A program made the position numbers and the translations under genes. From Clavibacter capsici (GTDB taxonomy: Bacteria; Actinomycetota; Actinomycetes; Actinomycetales; Microbacteriaceae), in assembly GCF_001280205.1 (NCBI RefSeq), contig NZ_CP012573.1:62001-126000 (forward strand): a stretch of DNA of 64,000 nt, read 5' to 3'. Shown here piece by piece: positions 43,418 through 55,642 of the stretch (the first letter of the stretch is position 1; each line of letters begins with the position of its first letter). The notes beneath the pieces are model-generated. The model did not search any database. It was given only the letters and a program-made list of their open reading frames with translations, and was not told where the DNA came from.

Positions 43418-44295
43418 GCCAGGCACTCGCGGTCGGCGGCGCCACCTCGGCGACCGTCGGCGACGTCAAGCGGACCACCGCGAAGGCCCGCGAGCAGAAG
43501 GGCCAGTGGTGGCGCTTCCTGCTCATCGCGGTCATCACGCTCGTGGTGATCACGCCGATCCTCGCGGTGCTGTTCCTCTCCACCCAGCCGGGGCAGAACA
43601 GCACCGAGACCGGGTTCACGATGGAGAACTTCCAGCGCGTGCTCGGCGGCACCGACGTGATGATCTGGCTCGGCAACAGCCTGGTCGTCGCGCTGGTGAC
43701 CGTCGTGGTGTCGGTCGTCATCGCGGCGCCCGCCGGGTACGTGCTCAGCCGCTCGCGGTCGAAGCTCGTCTCCGGGTACTCGCTCGTGCTGTTCGTGGTG
43801 CAGGCCCTGCCGGTGGTGACGGCGGCGATCCCGCTGTTCATCACCTTCTCGGCGATGGGCCTCATCAACACGCTGCAGGGCGTGGCGATCATCTACATCG
43901 GCTCGACCATGTCGGTCGCGATCTGGATGATGGCGGCGTACATCGACTCCATCCCGATCACGCTCGAGGAGGCGGCCTGGATGGACGGCGCGAGCGTGTT
44001 CGGCGGGTTCGTCCGCGTCGTGCTGCGCAACTCCCTGCCGGGCATCCTGTCGACCGCGATCTTCTCGTTCCTGCTGGCGTGGAACGACTACCTGATCGCG
44101 CTCCTGTTCCTGCAGGACTTCACGAAGTACACCCTCCCCATCGGCCTCAACACGTTCTTCCAGCAGAACGCGGCCGACTGGGGCTCGGTGATGGCGGTCG
44201 CGGTCATCATGATGCTGCCGCCCGTGCTGATCTTCGCCCTGCTGAACAAGTACTTCAGCGTCGGCGGGATCGGCGGGTCGCTCGCCGGGAGGTGA
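43414..44295 (+). CDS. Sugar ABC permease (MalG-type)
   Basis: 293 residues, six helices, EAA loop EEAAWMDGASVFGGFVRVVLRNSLPG. Ends the first carbohydrate operon, 33 bases before a long terminator. Like its partner it must use an ATPase encoded elsewhere, as is common for actinobacterial CUT1 systems that share MsiK. Confidence 0.93.
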   Translation: MSQALAVGGATSATVGDVKRTTAKAREQKGQWWRFLLIAVITLVVITPILAVLFLSTQPGQNSTETGFTMENFQRVLGGTDVMIWLGNSLVVALVTVVVSVVIAAPAGYVLSRSRSKLVSGYSLVLFVVQALPVVTAAIPLFITFSAMGLINTLQGVAIIYIGSTMSVAIWMMAAYIDSIPITLEEAAWMDGASVFGGFVRVVLRNSLPGILSTAIFSFLLAWNDYLIALLFLQDFTKYTLPIGLNTFFQQNAADWGSVMAVAVIMMLPPVLIFALLNKYFSVGGIGGSLAGR

Positions 44296-44328
44296 TGCGG
44301 CCGGCGCGCGGGTGATGCCGTGCGCGAC

Positions 44329-44378
44329 ACGAGAGCCCGCCCCCGTGATCCGGATGGATCGCGGGGGCGGGCTCTCGT
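44329..44378. terminator. Bidirectional terminator between two sugar operons
   Basis: Perfect 17-bp arms (44329-44345 and 44362-44378, core GAGAGCCCGCCCCCG) with a 16-base loop. It lies between the convergent ends of the two carbohydrate operons and can stop both. Confidence 0.85.
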
Positions 44379-44396
44379 CGTGCGGGGAGCGTGCGG

Positions 44397-46229
<1,833 letters not shown>

Positions 46230-46304
46230 GATCGGGGGCCTCCTGGTCGGGGGTCGGGCGGTCGGTCGGTGGTGCGGGGTGCGGTGCTCGGACGGTGCGG
46301 CGGG

Positions 46305-47126
46305 TCAGTCCTCGTCGAGGTGCACGGGCTCGCCCGTGTGGTAGTCGACGAGCGCCCCGGGCGATCCCAGCACGGGCTGGTGGAACCGACCCGTGAGGTA
46401 CATCGGAGTGACGAGGTACGACTCCCGTGCCCGCTCCGGTCGGGCCCACCGCACGCCGTTGGCGATCACGCGCTGCACGTCGGGGTGGTGGTAGACGGGG
46501 TAGACCTCGTCCCCGGGGCTGAAGTAGAAGACGCGTCCGTAGCCGCGCTTGTACGTGATGCCGCTGCGGAACACCTCGCCGCCGGAGAAGCTGCTGATGA
46601 AGACCAGCTCGTCGGGCTCGGGGATGTCGAAGAACTCGCCGTACATCTCCTGCCCCGGGATCTGGATCGGCTGGGGTACGCCCTCCGTGATGGGGTGCCG
46701 CGGCGCCACCGTCCAGACGAGCTCGCTGTCGCCGTCGTTGCGCCAGCGCAGGCTGCACGTCGTGCCCATCAGCCGGCGGAAGATCTTCGAGTGGTGCCCG
46801 GAGTGCAGCACGATGATGCCCATCCCCTCGAGCACGTGGCGCTGGATCCGGTCGACGACCTCGTCCGCCACCTCCTCGTGCGCGGTGTGGCCCCACCAGA
46901 GCAGCACGTCGGTCTGCGCGAGGAGCTCCTCGGTCATGCCGTGCTCGGGGTCGTCGAGGACGCGCGTCGTGACGTCGGCGTCCGCGCCGAGGAGGTCGCG
47001 GATCCCGCCGGCGATGGTGCTGTGCATGCCGTCGGGGTAGATGCCGGCGACGACGGGGTTCACCTTCTCGTGCCGGTCCTCCCCCCAGACGACGACGCGG
47101 ATGGGGGTGGTGGTCGTGTCGGTCAT
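46305..47126 (-). CDS. ThuA-domain protein
   Basis: 273 residues. ThuA-like glutamine-amidotransferase fold: [82 protein letters not shown] and [32 protein letters not shown]. ThuA was defined in trehalose utilisation; related proteins accompany Gfo/Idh/MocA enzymes in sugar oxidation. Its ATG overlaps the oxidoreductase stop, matching that partnership. Confidence 0.9.
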   Translation of the reverse strand: MTDTTTTPIRVVVWGEDRHEKVNPVVAGIYPDGMHSTIAGGIRDLLGADADVTTRVLDDPEHGMTEELLAQTDVLLWWGHTAHEEVADEVVDRIQRHVLEGMGIIVLHSGHHSKIFRRLMGTTCSLRWRNDGDSELVWTVAPRHPITEGVPQPIQIPGQEMYGEFFDIPEPDELVFISSFSGGEVFRSGITYKRGYGRVFYFSPGDEVYPVYHHPDVQRVIANGVRWARPERARESYLVTPMYLTGRFHQPVLGSPGALVDYHTGEPVHLDED

Positions 47127-48307
47127 CGGGTCCCTCCGAGGTCGGTGGTGGCCGGGGCGGAGCCCCAGGCCGGGGTGCGGATGCCGTCCGCCACGCTCGT
47201 CCAGGAGCGCAGAGCGTCGGCGACGTCGGCGCTGCGCTCGTCGGCGATCGCCTGGGTGAGCGCGTCCTCGAGCAGGTCCGCGATCACGACGCGCTCGCCG
47301 CCCCGCTCGCTGCTGCGGATCGCGCCCTCCACCATCGCGAGGCTGAGCACGTTGTGCCGCACCTCGCTCTGCGGGGTGCGGCCGGCGCGGAGGCACCCGA
47401 CGAACTCCTCGAGCGACGCGGCGATGCCCTCGGGGTGCTCGGGCACGTCGAACCTCCCGCCCGGCACGTCGAGGCCGACGACGTCGTCGCCGTCCCAGTG
47501 CGCGGCGCCGCGCTCGCCGTACGCGCGCCAGTCGGCGTTCCACGACGTGGGCATGCCGGGCGTGCAGCGGCTGCCGACGTACGCGAACCGGGCGCCGGAC
47601 GCGAGCTCGAAGTCGGCGGTCGCGGCCGCGTCGCCGGCGAACCAGCTCCACGGCGGGTTCCACGAGCTGCAGCGCACGGCCACGGGCTCCTCGCCCGTCG
47701 CGTACCGCAGCTGGTCGAAGTGGTGGATGGACATGTCGACGAGCAGCGGGTGCGCCATCTGCTCGCGGAAGCCCGGCTCGTGGTCCTCGTGCAGGAACCG
47801 CGCGTGCACGACCGCGAGCGGCCCGACCTGCGCGACGGCCTCGCGGAACGCCGTGAGGTGGGTGAAGTAGCGGCGCGACTGGCTGACCATGAGCAGGCCC
47901 CCCGTGATGTCGGCGAGGGCGACCTGGCGGAGCGCCTCCGCCACGGTGGGCGCGAGCGGCTTCTCGCACAGCACCGGGAGGCCCGCGCGGAGCGCCTGCT
48001 CGTTGACGACGCGGTGCGCCTGCGGCACGGTCACGTTCACCACCGCCCGCGCGCCGGAGCGCGCGGCGACCTCGGCGACGGACGCGCCCACGACGACGTC
48101 GTCGAGCCCGGCGGCGCGCACGGCGGACTCGGCGAGCGGGACGTCGAGGTCGACCACGCCGACGGGCGCGGCGTGCGGGGACTCGGCGAGCATGCGGATC
48201 CACGCGCCGCCCATCGCGCCGGCGCCGACGACGACGACGGGCAGGCGGCCGGGATCCCCGGCGGACCCGGGGAGGGGGTGCTCTCGGAGCTCGGTCACGG
48301 CGGTCAT
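47123..48307 (-). CDS. Gfo/Idh/MocA-family oxidoreductase
   Basis: 394 residues. NAD(P) site [52 protein letters not shown]; catalytic region [19 protein letters not shown] (His-His-Phe-Asp). Ends with a variable helical tail. Likely oxidises a sugar or inositol-like compound to a 3-keto form, which could be acted on by the coupled ThuA protein; this is inference from known ThuA/ThuB pairs. Overlapping codons with both neighbours. Confidence 0.92.
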   Translation of the reverse strand: MTAVTELREHPLPGSAGDPGRLPVVVVGAGAMGGAWIRMLAESPHAAPVGVVDLDVPLAESAVRAAGLDDVVVGASVAEVAARSGARAVVNVTVPQAHRVVNEQALRAGLPVLCEKPLAPTVAEALRQVALADITGGLLMVSQSRRYFTHLTAFREAVAQVGPLAVVHARFLHEDHEPGFREQMAHPLLVDMSIHHFDQLRYATGEEPVAVRCSSWNPPWSWFAGDAAATADFELASGARFAYVGSRCTPGMPTSWNADWRAYGERGAAHWDGDDVVGLDVPGGRFDVPEHPEGIAASLEEFVGCLRAGRTPQSEVRHNVLSLAMVEGAIRSSERGGERVVIADLLEDALTQAIADERSADVADALRSWTSVADGIRTPAWGSAPATTDLGGTR

Positions 48308-49185
48308 CCCTTCAGCGCTCCGCCCAGGCTGGACTTGAGGAGGTGCTTGCGAGCGACGACGTACAGCACGGCGGGCGGCAGGACGTAGACGACCGCGCTC
48401 GCGGCCAGGAGCCCCCAGTCGACCACGTTCCGCTCGCTGAAGGCGCGGAACAGGCCGATGGCGAGCGGGTAGAGGTCCTGGTCCTGCAGCAGCACGAGCG
48501 GGGTGAGGAAGTCGCCCCACGAGCCCATGAACATGAGCATCGCCGCGGCGCCGAGGCCGGGCCCGATCAGCGGCAGCACGATCCGGCGCGCGCCCTGGAG
48601 CCGCGTGTTGCCGTCCGTCCACGCCGCCTCCTCCAGCTCGATGGGGACGGCGTCGACCGTCCCCTTCATCAGCCAGAGGGTGACCGGGAGGCCGCTCACG
48701 GCCTGGACGAGGATCAGCCCGTGCAGCGTGTTGGCCATGTGCAGGTTCACCATGATCAGGTACAGCGCGACGATGGTCGCCGGCGCCGGGATGACGCGGA
48801 TGAGCAGGATCCCGAACATGAAGAAGCGGCGACCGGGGAAGGCGAAGCGCGAGAGCGCGTAGCCGCCGGCGATCCCCAGGGCCAGGTTCAGCGCCGTCGA
48901 CGAGATCGCGATCACCAGGCTGTTGACCAGGAGCCGCGGCGTGCCGGGCGCGGTGAAGAACCGCGCGAAGTTGTCGAACGAGAAGGCGGGCAGCTGCACC
49001 GTCGCCCCGGCGTCCGCGTCGAAGGCGCTGAACGCGACCCACGCGAACGGGACGAGGCAGAACAGCCCCAGCAGGACGATGAGCGCGTAGCCGATGCCCC
49101 GCTGGGTGACGGCGAGGGGGGTGAGCGGGCGACGTCGTCGCCGGCCGGGCGGGCTCGCGGGCATGCGTTCCGTGGACGTGGTCAT
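48304..49185 (-). CDS. Sugar ABC permease (MalG-type)
   Basis: 293 residues, six helices, EAA loop [31 protein letters not shown] start one base after the upstream permease stop; its own stop overlaps the oxidoreductase ATG. Partner of the MalF-type subunit encoded just before it. Confidence 0.93.
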   Translation of the reverse strand: MTTSTERMPASPPGRRRRRPLTPLAVTQRGIGYALIVLLGLFCLVPFAWVAFSAFDADAGATVQLPAFSFDNFARFFTAPGTPRLLVNSLVIAISSTALNLALGIAGGYALSRFAFPGRRFFMFGILLIRVIPAPATIVALYLIMVNLHMANTLHGLILVQAVSGLPVTLWLMKGTVDAVPIELEEAAWTDGNTRLQGARRIVLPLIGPGLGAAAMLMFMGSWGDFLTPLVLLQDQDLYPLAIGLFRAFSERNVVDWGLLAASAVVYVLPPAVLYVVARKHLLKSSLGGALKG

Positions 49186-49186
49186 G

Positions 49187-50131
49187 TCACACCTCCACCT
49201 TCGCCAGGCGGATGTAGACCGCTCCGAGCACGAGGACGATGACGAGCAGGATGATGGACGCCGCGCTGCCGATCCCGATCTGCGAGAACTGGAGCGCGCG
49301 TTCGTAGATGTAGATCGCGGCCAGGCGCGTCTGCCCGCCGGGCCCTCCCCGGGTGAGGAAGTACACGAGGCCGAACACGCCGACGGTGCTGATGGTCGTG
49401 AGCAGGAGGTAGAGGAACACCGGGCCGCGGATCAGCGGCAGCGTGACGTGGCGGAAGACCTGCGTCGCCTTCGCGCCGTCCATGCGGGCCGCCTCGATCA
49501 GCTCGACGGGCACGTCCTCGAGCGCGGCCTGGAACATGATCATCGCGAAGGCGACCCCGCGCCAGATGTTGACCAGGATGATCGCGAGCATCGGCGCCGT
49601 CTGGAGCCAGGCGGTCGGCTCCTCCCCGAACACCGCGGTCAGCCGGTTGAGCGTGCCCTCCGGGCTGGTCGCGAGCACGCTCGCCCAGGTGAGGGAGGCG
49701 ACGACCTCGGGGACGACCATCGGCATGAGCACGGCCGCGCCGAAGAGGCCCTTGCCGCGGATCCACGGCCGGCTGAGCACGATCGCGGCGACCATGCCGA
49801 GCACCGTCTGGCCGATGATCGCCGAGAACAGCAGGAAGGTGCCGGTCTGCCCGAGCGAGCCGAGGAAGTCGGCGTTCGTCAGCAGGTAGGCGTAGTTGTC
49901 GAGGCCGACGAACTTCGGGTCACGCGCCGCGAAGCCCGTGAGCTGCGTGTTGGTCAGGCTGAGCCAGACGCTGTAGAGCGCCGGCAGGACGATGAAGACC
50001 GTGATGAGCAGCGCCGAGGGTCCGAGGAGGAGCGCGACGAGGGGCAGGTTCGAGCGGCGGCGCCTCCGCGCCGGTGCGGGCGGCGTGACCGCCGCCCGCA
50101 CCGGGATCGCCGCGTCGACGACCGACGTCAC
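49187..50131 (-). CDS. Sugar ABC permease (MalF-type)
   Basis: 314 residues from GTG, which overlaps the stop of the binding-protein gene (GTGA). Six helices after a basic leader (RRRRRS); EAA loop IEAARMDGAKATQVFRHVTLPLI. Forms a heterodimer with the MalG-type subunit. No ATPase gene in the operon. Confidence 0.93.
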   Translation of the reverse strand: MTSVVDAAIPVRAAVTPPAPARRRRRSNLPLVALLLGPSALLITVFIVLPALYSVWLSLTNTQLTGFAARDPKFVGLDNYAYLLTNADFLGSLGQTGTFLLFSAIIGQTVLGMVAAIVLSRPWIRGKGLFGAAVLMPMVVPEVVASLTWASVLATSPEGTLNRLTAVFGEEPTAWLQTAPMLAIILVNIWRGVAFAMIMFQAALEDVPVELIEAARMDGAKATQVFRHVTLPLIRGPVFLYLLLTTISTVGVFGLVYFLTRGGPGGQTRLAAIYIYERALQFSQIGIGSAASIILLVIVLVLGAVYIRLAKVEV

Positions 50132-51471
50132 TCCTTCACCAGGCCCGGCCCGAGCAGGTCCGTCGCGTTCTCCACGAACGCGTCGTACGCCTGCCGGCCG
50201 TCGGCCTTGCCGCTGAGGATCAGCTCCGTCGCCGACGCCACCGCCTGCCCGATCTGGTCGGTGCCGTCGCCCGTCACCACGAAGACGCTGTCGGCGAGGT
50301 CCTCGCCGGCCTGCAGCAGGTGCGGCTCGTTCGAGTAGGGCGCCACGTCGTCGAGGTCGTCGCGGGCCGAGGCCGCACCGGAGGCCGTCAACTGCTGCGC
50401 GAGGGGCTCGCCGGTGGAGAGGTACTGGATGAACTCCATCGCGGCGTCCTTCTTCTCCGACTGCTCCGAGATCGCGTAGCCGCCGCCGGTGCTGCTCCAC
50501 CCGTAGGGCTCGTCGCCGGAGCGCAGGCCCGGGAACTGCCAGGTGGTCACCTTCTCGTCGAGCCCGTCGATGGGCGTCGCGCCCTCGGGGCCCCAGTCGA
50601 ACTTCCAGCCCCACGTGCCCTGCGCGGCGACCTGGATCTCGCCCTCGGGGAACTTCTCGTACTTGGTGGGCTCCCAGGGGTTCGGGTTCTGCAGGTCCTC
50701 GACCGGCATGAGGCCCTTGTCGACCAGCTCGGCGTACAGCTCGAACACCGCCAGCCAGCCGGGGCTCTCCAGGTCCCACGTGTCGGTCTCGGTGTCGTAG
50801 TAGCCGGTGTCGGTGCCGCCGAGCAGGGGCTGGAAGCCCTCGCCCCACGTGCCGCCGCCCCACGCGGTGCCCGCCGGGATGACGATGGGGGTGCCGCCGG
50901 TCCTCTCCTTCACCTGCACGAGCCGGTCGATCAGCTCGTCCCAGGTCGCGGGCTGGCTGGTGTCGACGCCGACCTCGGTCAGCACGTCCTGGCGGATGAA
51001 GAGGTTGAGGACCCCCGCGCCGGACGGGAGGCTGTAGATGCTCCCGTCCTGGCGGGTCATCGCCTCCTTGACGGCGGGGTAGTAGTGCGACCAGCCGTCC
51101 CACTCCTCGAGGTAGTCGTCGAGGGGCGCGAGGTATCCGGCCGACGACCACGCGATGGCCATGTTCTCGCCGATGTCCAGCACGTCCGGCGCCTGGCCGG
51201 CGATGAGCTGCTGGGTCATCTTGGTCATGAACTGCTCGTCGGTCAGCTGGTCCGCGATCAGGTCGACCTTGATGTCCTTGCCCTGCTCCTTCATCGCGGC
51301 CTCGAAGCCGGGGATGACCTTGCCGATGGCGTCGATGTTGGTCTGCTTGGTCTCCATGATCGTGATGGTCACGGGTCCGTCCTCGGCCGATCCGCCGCCG
51401 CTGGAGCAGGCGCTGAGCCCGACCGCGACTGTTCCGGTGACGAGGGCCGCGATCACGCGGGAACGCTTCAT
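50128..51471 (-). CDS. Sugar ABC transporter solute-binding lipoprotein
   Basis: 447 residues from ATG 51471. Lipobox LSAC with Cys22, then a Gly/Ser spacer. CUT1-type binding fold: GQAPDVLDIGENMAIAWSSAGYLAPLDDYLEEW, MTRQDGSIYSLPSGAGVLNLFIRQDVLTEVGVDTSQPATWDELIDRLVQVKERTGGTPIV and WGPEGATPIDGL. First gene of the second operon, transcribed from the promoter at 51542-51570. Ligand unknown; the GH2 enzyme downstream suggests a beta-linked glycoside. Confidence 0.93.
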   Translation of the reverse strand: MKRSRVIAALVTGTVAVGLSACSSGGGSAEDGPVTITIMETKQTNIDAIGKVIPGFEAAMKEQGKDIKVDLIADQLTDEQFMTKMTQQLIAGQAPDVLDIGENMAIAWSSAGYLAPLDDYLEEWDGWSHYYPAVKEAMTRQDGSIYSLPSGAGVLNLFIRQDVLTEVGVDTSQPATWDELIDRLVQVKERTGGTPIVIPAGTAWGGGTWGEGFQPLLGGTDTGYYDTETDTWDLESPGWLAVFELYAELVDKGLMPVEDLQNPNPWEPTKYEKFPEGEIQVAAQGTWGWKFDWGPEGATPIDGLDEKVTTWQFPGLRSGDEPYGWSSTGGGYAISEQSEKKDAAMEFIQYLSTGEPLAQQLTASGAASARDDLDDVAPYSNEPHLLQAGEDLADSVFVVTGDGTDQIGQAVASATELILSGKADGRQAYDAFVENATDLLGPGLVKE

Positions 51472-51541
51472 TGCGATGCCTCTCTCCGCGCCCCGTCCGT
51501 CGGCCACTTTGCCACTTCGATGGGATAAAGCGCTGCGTCAG

Positions 51542-51570
51542 ATGTTAGGACATGAGGTCATGGGCGTCAA
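51542..51570 (-). promoter_or_regulatory. Promoter with internal operator for the second sugar operon
   Basis: On the minus strand TTGACG (51565-51570) and TAACAT (51542-51547) are 17 bases apart. The spacer holds a palindrome, CATGA-GG-TCATG (51551-51562), ideally placed for a repressor to exclude RNA polymerase. The ROK gene diverging at 51723 is the obvious candidate. Confidence 0.65.
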
Positions 51571-51722
51571 CGGAATTCCCTCATGTGCCGGAACGGCTGG
51601 GCAACGGGGCGCTGTCCGCGGGCGCCCCGGGGATCGGCGGGCCGATGCCGCTGCGGTAGCTTCGTCGGACGCCGGGGGACGTCCCGCCGCCGGCGCACCC
51701 GGCCTGGCGACGAGGAGGCGAC

Positions 51723-52934
51723 GTGTCCCGAGGCAGCAACCTCCCGCGGCTCGCCGACTACAACCAGGCCGTCGTGCTCGACCTCGTGCGGCGGGAGCCC
51801 GGTCGCAGCCGCGCCGACCTGCAGCGCCTCTCGGGCCTCGCCTCGCAGACCATCTCGAACATCACCCGCCGGCTCATCGACACCGGCATGATCCGCGAGA
51901 GCGCGCCCGCCGACACGAACCGCGGCCGCCCGAGCATCCCGCTCTCGGTGGATCCGGACGGCGCGTGCGCGGTCGGCGTGCACGTGGATCCGGCCCGCCT
52001 CACCGTGCTCCTGCTCGACGTCGCGGGAGGGATCCGCGACCGACGCGAGCTCCGGACGCCGCAGTCACCCGACCCCGACGACACGACCGCGCTCATCGCC
52101 ACCAGCGTCGACGGGATGATCACGGCGTCCGGCGTCGACCGGGAGCGCGTCCTCGGCCTCGGCGTCGCGGTGCCCGGCCCGCTCGACGTCCGCACGGGCG
52201 TCATGATCGCCCCGCCCCAGCTCCCGCGGTGGCGGCACGTGCGCCTGCGCGCCGACCTGCACGAGGCGACCGGCCTCCCGGTGCTCCTCGACAAGGACGT
52301 GACGGCCGCCGCGACCGCGGAGCTGCGCGCCTCCGCCGACGCCGACTTCCTGTTCCTCTACCTCGGATCCGGCGTGGGCGCGTCGGTCGTCGCCGAGGGC
52401 CGGGTGCTCCGCGGCGTGAGCAACAACATCGGCGAGATCGGCGACATCCTCGTGGACCCGGCCGCGGAGGACCTCGGCTGGGGCGGACGACGCGGTGGGC
52501 TGGCGGCCGCGTGCGTGCCGGAGGCGCTCGTGATCCAGGCGGTGCAGGCGGGTCTCATGCCGTTGCCCGACCTCGCCGACTACCTCGCGCTCGACGACGC
52601 GCTGACGCGCCTGTCGGAGCTGGCGGCGGGCGGCGACCAGGCGGCCCGGGAGCTGCTCGCGCGCGCCGCCCGACGGGTCGCGTCGGGGATCGCGGTGCTC
52701 GTGAACTTCCTCGACGTGCCGCGCGTGGTGCTCGGCGGACCCGCGTGGGACCGGCTCCGCGACGCGTTCCTCCCCGTGCTCGAGGAGGCCGTGCAGCGCG
52801 AGCTCGTCGTCGCGCGGCCCGGGTTCCGGGTGGTGGGCAGCGCGGTGGGCGGGCGCATCGCCGCGCAGGGCGCCGCCGAGCTGGTGCTCGACAGCTTCCT
52901 GGCGCCGCACGCCGGCGTCCTCGTCATGGGGTGA
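51723..52934 (+). CDS. ROK-family transcriptional regulator
   Basis: 403 residues, GTG after GAGGAGG. N-terminal winged helix: DYNQAVVLDLVRREPGRSRADLQRLSGLASQTISNITRRLIDTGMI. The ROK sugar-kinase-like domain follows (VGVHVDPARLTVLLLDV, LGLGVAVPGPLD, FLYLGSGVGASVVAEGRVLRG, NNIGEIGDILVDP). The Cys-rich zinc motif of ROK kinases is absent, and the usual GEIGH His is replaced, so it is a regulator rather than an enzyme. Divergent from the second sugar operon. Confidence 0.93.
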   Translation: MSRGSNLPRLADYNQAVVLDLVRREPGRSRADLQRLSGLASQTISNITRRLIDTGMIRESAPADTNRGRPSIPLSVDPDGACAVGVHVDPARLTVLLLDVAGGIRDRRELRTPQSPDPDDTTALIATSVDGMITASGVDRERVLGLGVAVPGPLDVRTGVMIAPPQLPRWRHVRLRADLHEATGLPVLLDKDVTAAATAELRASADADFLFLYLGSGVGASVVAEGRVLRGVSNNIGEIGDILVDPAAEDLGWGGRRGGLAAACVPEALVIQAVQAGLMPLPDLADYLALDDALTRLSELAAGGDQAARELLARAARRVASGIAVLVNFLDVPRVVLGGPAWDRLRDAFLPVLEEAVQRELVVARPGFRVVGSAVGGRIAAQGAAELVLDSFLAPHAGVLVMG

Positions 52935-52956
52935 GGGCGGCGGCGCGCGTCGCGGG

Positions 52957-55581
52957 TCAGTCGCGCGGCGCGGCCGCCGTCTCGGCCTGGATGGTCGACG
53001 CCGTGGGCGGGGCCGCGTGGGCACCGTGCCCGCCGTCCGCCGGGAGGCCCGCGGGGAGGTCGGCGGCGGGCGCCGACGCGTGCGGGTGGGTGCGCTCGAG
53101 CGCCGCGCCCTCGATGTCGACGTCCGGGAGGATCCGGTCGAGCCAGCGCGGCAGCCACCAGGCCGAGCGGCCGAGCAGGTGCATGAGCGCCGGCATCAGG
53201 AGCATGCGCACCACGAACGCGTCGAGGAGCACGCCGAACGCGAGGCCGAAGCCGATCGACCGGATGATGGTCGACTCCGAGAAGACGAAGCCGCCGAACA
53301 CCGACACCATGATCAGCGCAGCCGCCGTCACGACCGCGCGCCCGGCCCGGAAGCCCTGCACCACCGCGAGCCGGGCCTCGGCGCCGTGCACGTACGCCTC
53401 CCGCATGCCGCTCGCGAGGAACAGCTGGTAGTCCATGGCGAGGCCGAACAGGATCCCGACGAGGATCACCGGCAGGAAGCTCAGGATGGGCCCCGAGCTC
53501 TCGAGCCCGATCAGGCTCGCGCCCCAGCCGAACTGGAACACCGCGACGATGAGGCCGTAGGTCGCGAAGAGCGAGAGCACGAACCCGCCGGTCGCGATGA
53601 GCGGCAGGAGGATCGAGCGGAACACCACGATCAGGATCAGCAGCGACAGGCCGACGACCACGAGCAGGTAGAGCGGCAGCACCGCGGCCAGCGCCTCGGA
53701 GATGTCGATGTTGGTGGCGGCCTGCCCGGCGACGCCGAGCGAGATGCCGCCGTCGAGCTCGGGCAGCGCGCGGATGTCCTGCACGAGCTCCTCGGTCGAC
53801 GCGCTGTTCGGGCCCTCCTCGGGGAGCACCTGGAACGCGAGCACGCTGCCGTCGTCGGTGTTCGCGACGGGGGCGACGGCCACCACGTCGTCGAGGTCGT
53901 GCAGCGCCTGCGCGACGTCGACCTGCGTGGCGAGGAGGTCGTCGGCGGCGACGCCGGAGGGCACGTCCGCGACCACGAGCAGCGGGCCGTTGGCGCCCTC
54001 GCCGAACTCGGCGGCGACCGTGGTGAACGCGCGCTGGCTGGTGGATCCGGCGGGCTCGCTGGATCCGTCCGGCAGGCCCAGGCGCATCGAGAGGCTCGGG
54101 ATCGCGACCACGAGCAGGGCGACGACCGTGCCGACCACCGTGAGCACGGCGCGCGCGGTCGACATGGGCTTCAGGGCCTTCGCCGACTCGCCCGGGTGCG
54201 CGGCCCGACCGGCCTCGGCCGCCGCCGCGCGGTCGCGCTTCCGCAGCACGCGCGTGCCGGCGAGGCCGAGCACCGCGGGCGTCAGCGTGATGGCGACCAG
54301 CACCGCGACGAGCACGCACACCGCGCCGACCGTGCCCATCAGTGCGAGGAACGGCACGCCCGTGATGTTGAGGGCGAGGAGCGCGACGATCACGGTGGAT
54401 CCCGCGAACACGACCGCCGTGCCCGAGGTGCCGGTGGCGAGCCCGATCGACTCGCGCACGCCCGTGCCGGCGAGCATCTGCTTCCGGTGCCGGTTGACGA
54501 TGAAGAGGGAGTAGTCGATGCCGACCGCGAGGCCGAGCATCACGCCGAGCACGGGGGTCACCGACGCCATGTCGACCACGCCGGAGAACGCGAGCGACGC
54601 CGTGACGCCGACGCCCACGCCGACCACCGCGGTGACGATGGGGAGCGCGGCGGCGATGAGCGTGCCGAGCATCACGATGAGCACGATGGCCGCGAACACG
54701 AGGCCGACGACCTCGCCGATGCCGAAGATCTCGGGCACGCCCTGCGCGAGGTCGGTCGCGAAGTCGACGCGCGTGCCGTCGACGGGCGCGTCCTGGAAGT
54801 GGGCGATGGCCTCCTGCTTGGTCTCCTCGGAGAGCTCGAGGCGCGGGTCCGTGAAGGAGACGTTGACGATGGCGGTCGAGCCGTCCGCCGACACCACGCC
54901 GATGCCGTCCGTGAGGCCGAGGAGCGTGCGCCCGAGCTCGGCCTGCTCGGCGCCCGCGTCGAGCTGCGCGCGGGAGGAGTCCACGGTCGCCTGCTGCTGC
55001 TGGAGGGCCTGGGTCTGCGCATCGAGCTGGGCCTGCTGCGCGTCGAGCGCGGCGATCTGCGCGGCCGGCGCGCCCGCGGCCTCGGCCTGCTGGCGCGCGG
55101 CGGTGAGCTGCTGCTGGCCCGCGTCGAGCTGCGCCTTCCCGGCATCCAGCTGCTGCTGCGCGGCGTCGAGCTGCGTGCGGCCCGCGGTGATCTGCGCGTC
55201 GCCGCTGGTGAGCTGCGCGGCCTGGTCGGCGCGCTGCTGGGTGACGGCGAAGGGATCCACCACGCGCGCGACGCCCGGGAGGTCGCCCGCGCTCGTGGCG
55301 AGCGCCGAGATGTCCGCCTTCTGCTGGTCGGTGAAGGCCGACCCGTCGGTGGTCGTGTAGACGACCGTGCCGGTGCCGCCGGCGGTGTCGGGCAGCGTCT
55401 GCGCGAGCTCATCGGTGACGGCGCCCGAGGCCGTGCCCGGGATGTCGAAGCTGTTGCCGAGGGTGCCCGCGAACGCGAGGAACGAGCCCACGCCGATCCC
55501 GAGGATCACCACCCACGAGACGATCACGAGCCACGCGCGACGCGCGGCCATCGAACCGAGCCGGTACAGCACTGATGCCAT
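52957..55581 (-). CDS. MMPL/RND-type transporter
   Basis: 874 residues with two six-helix units. The first extracytoplasmic loop contains a long Gln/Ala-rich coiled coil (about 110-215: QLDAAQQQLDAGKAQLDAGQQQLTAARQQAEAAG and so on). The membrane motifs are those of MMPL proteins: VTPVLGVMLGLAVGIDYSLFIVNRHRKQM, and ILVGILFGLAMDYQLFLASGMREAY in the second half. MMPL proteins export lipids or drugs using the proton gradient. Divergent from a TetR gene with a dyad between them. Confidence 0.93.
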   Translation of the reverse strand: MASVLYRLGSMAARRAWLVIVSWVVILGIGVGSFLAFAGTLGNSFDIPGTASGAVTDELAQTLPDTAGGTGTVVYTTTDGSAFTDQQKADISALATSAGDLPGVARVVDPFAVTQQRADQAAQLTSGDAQITAGRTQLDAAQQQLDAGKAQLDAGQQQLTAARQQAEAAGAPAAQIAALDAQQAQLDAQTQALQQQQATVDSSRAQLDAGAEQAELGRTLLGLTDGIGVVSADGSTAIVNVSFTDPRLELSEETKQEAIAHFQDAPVDGTRVDFATDLAQGVPEIFGIGEVVGLVFAAIVLIVMLGTLIAAALPIVTAVVGVGVGVTASLAFSGVVDMASVTPVLGVMLGLAVGIDYSLFIVNRHRKQMLAGTGVRESIGLATGTSGTAVVFAGSTVIVALLALNITGVPFLALMGTVGAVCVLVAVLVAITLTPAVLGLAGTRVLRKRDRAAAAEAGRAAHPGESAKALKPMSTARAVLTVVGTVVALLVVAIPSLSMRLGLPDGSSEPAGSTSQRAFTTVAAEFGEGANGPLLVVADVPSGVAADDLLATQVDVAQALHDLDDVVAVAPVANTDDGSVLAFQVLPEEGPNSASTEELVQDIRALPELDGGISLGVAGQAATNIDISEALAAVLPLYLLVVVGLSLLILIVVFRSILLPLIATGGFVLSLFATYGLIVAVFQFGWGASLIGLESSGPILSFLPVILVGILFGLAMDYQLFLASGMREAYVHGAEARLAVVQGFRAGRAVVTAAALIMVSVFGGFVFSESTIIRSIGFGLAFGVLLDAFVVRMLLMPALMHLLGRSAWWLPRWLDRILPDVDIEGAALERTHPHASAPAADLPAGLPADGGHGAHAAPPTASTIQAETAAAPRD

Positions 55582-55602
55582 GTCATCTCCCTCAGACGCT
55601 TC

Positions 55603-55623
55603 GACGATACGCTACGTCTCGTC
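55603..55623. promoter_or_regulatory. TetR operator candidate
   Basis: GACGATACG-CTA-CGTCTCGTC: 9-bp arms with one mismatch and a 3-base spacer, in the 61-base gap between the MMPL gene and the TetR gene. The position suits repression of both promoters. Confidence 0.55.
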
Positions 55624-55642
55624 TAGTTTCCGGAGCTACCCT

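Noticed and set aside
53017-55575. Long plus-strand frame across the MMPL gene
   Set aside because: It is the complement of a well-supported transporter; composition is Arg/Asp/Glu/His-rich with no domain.
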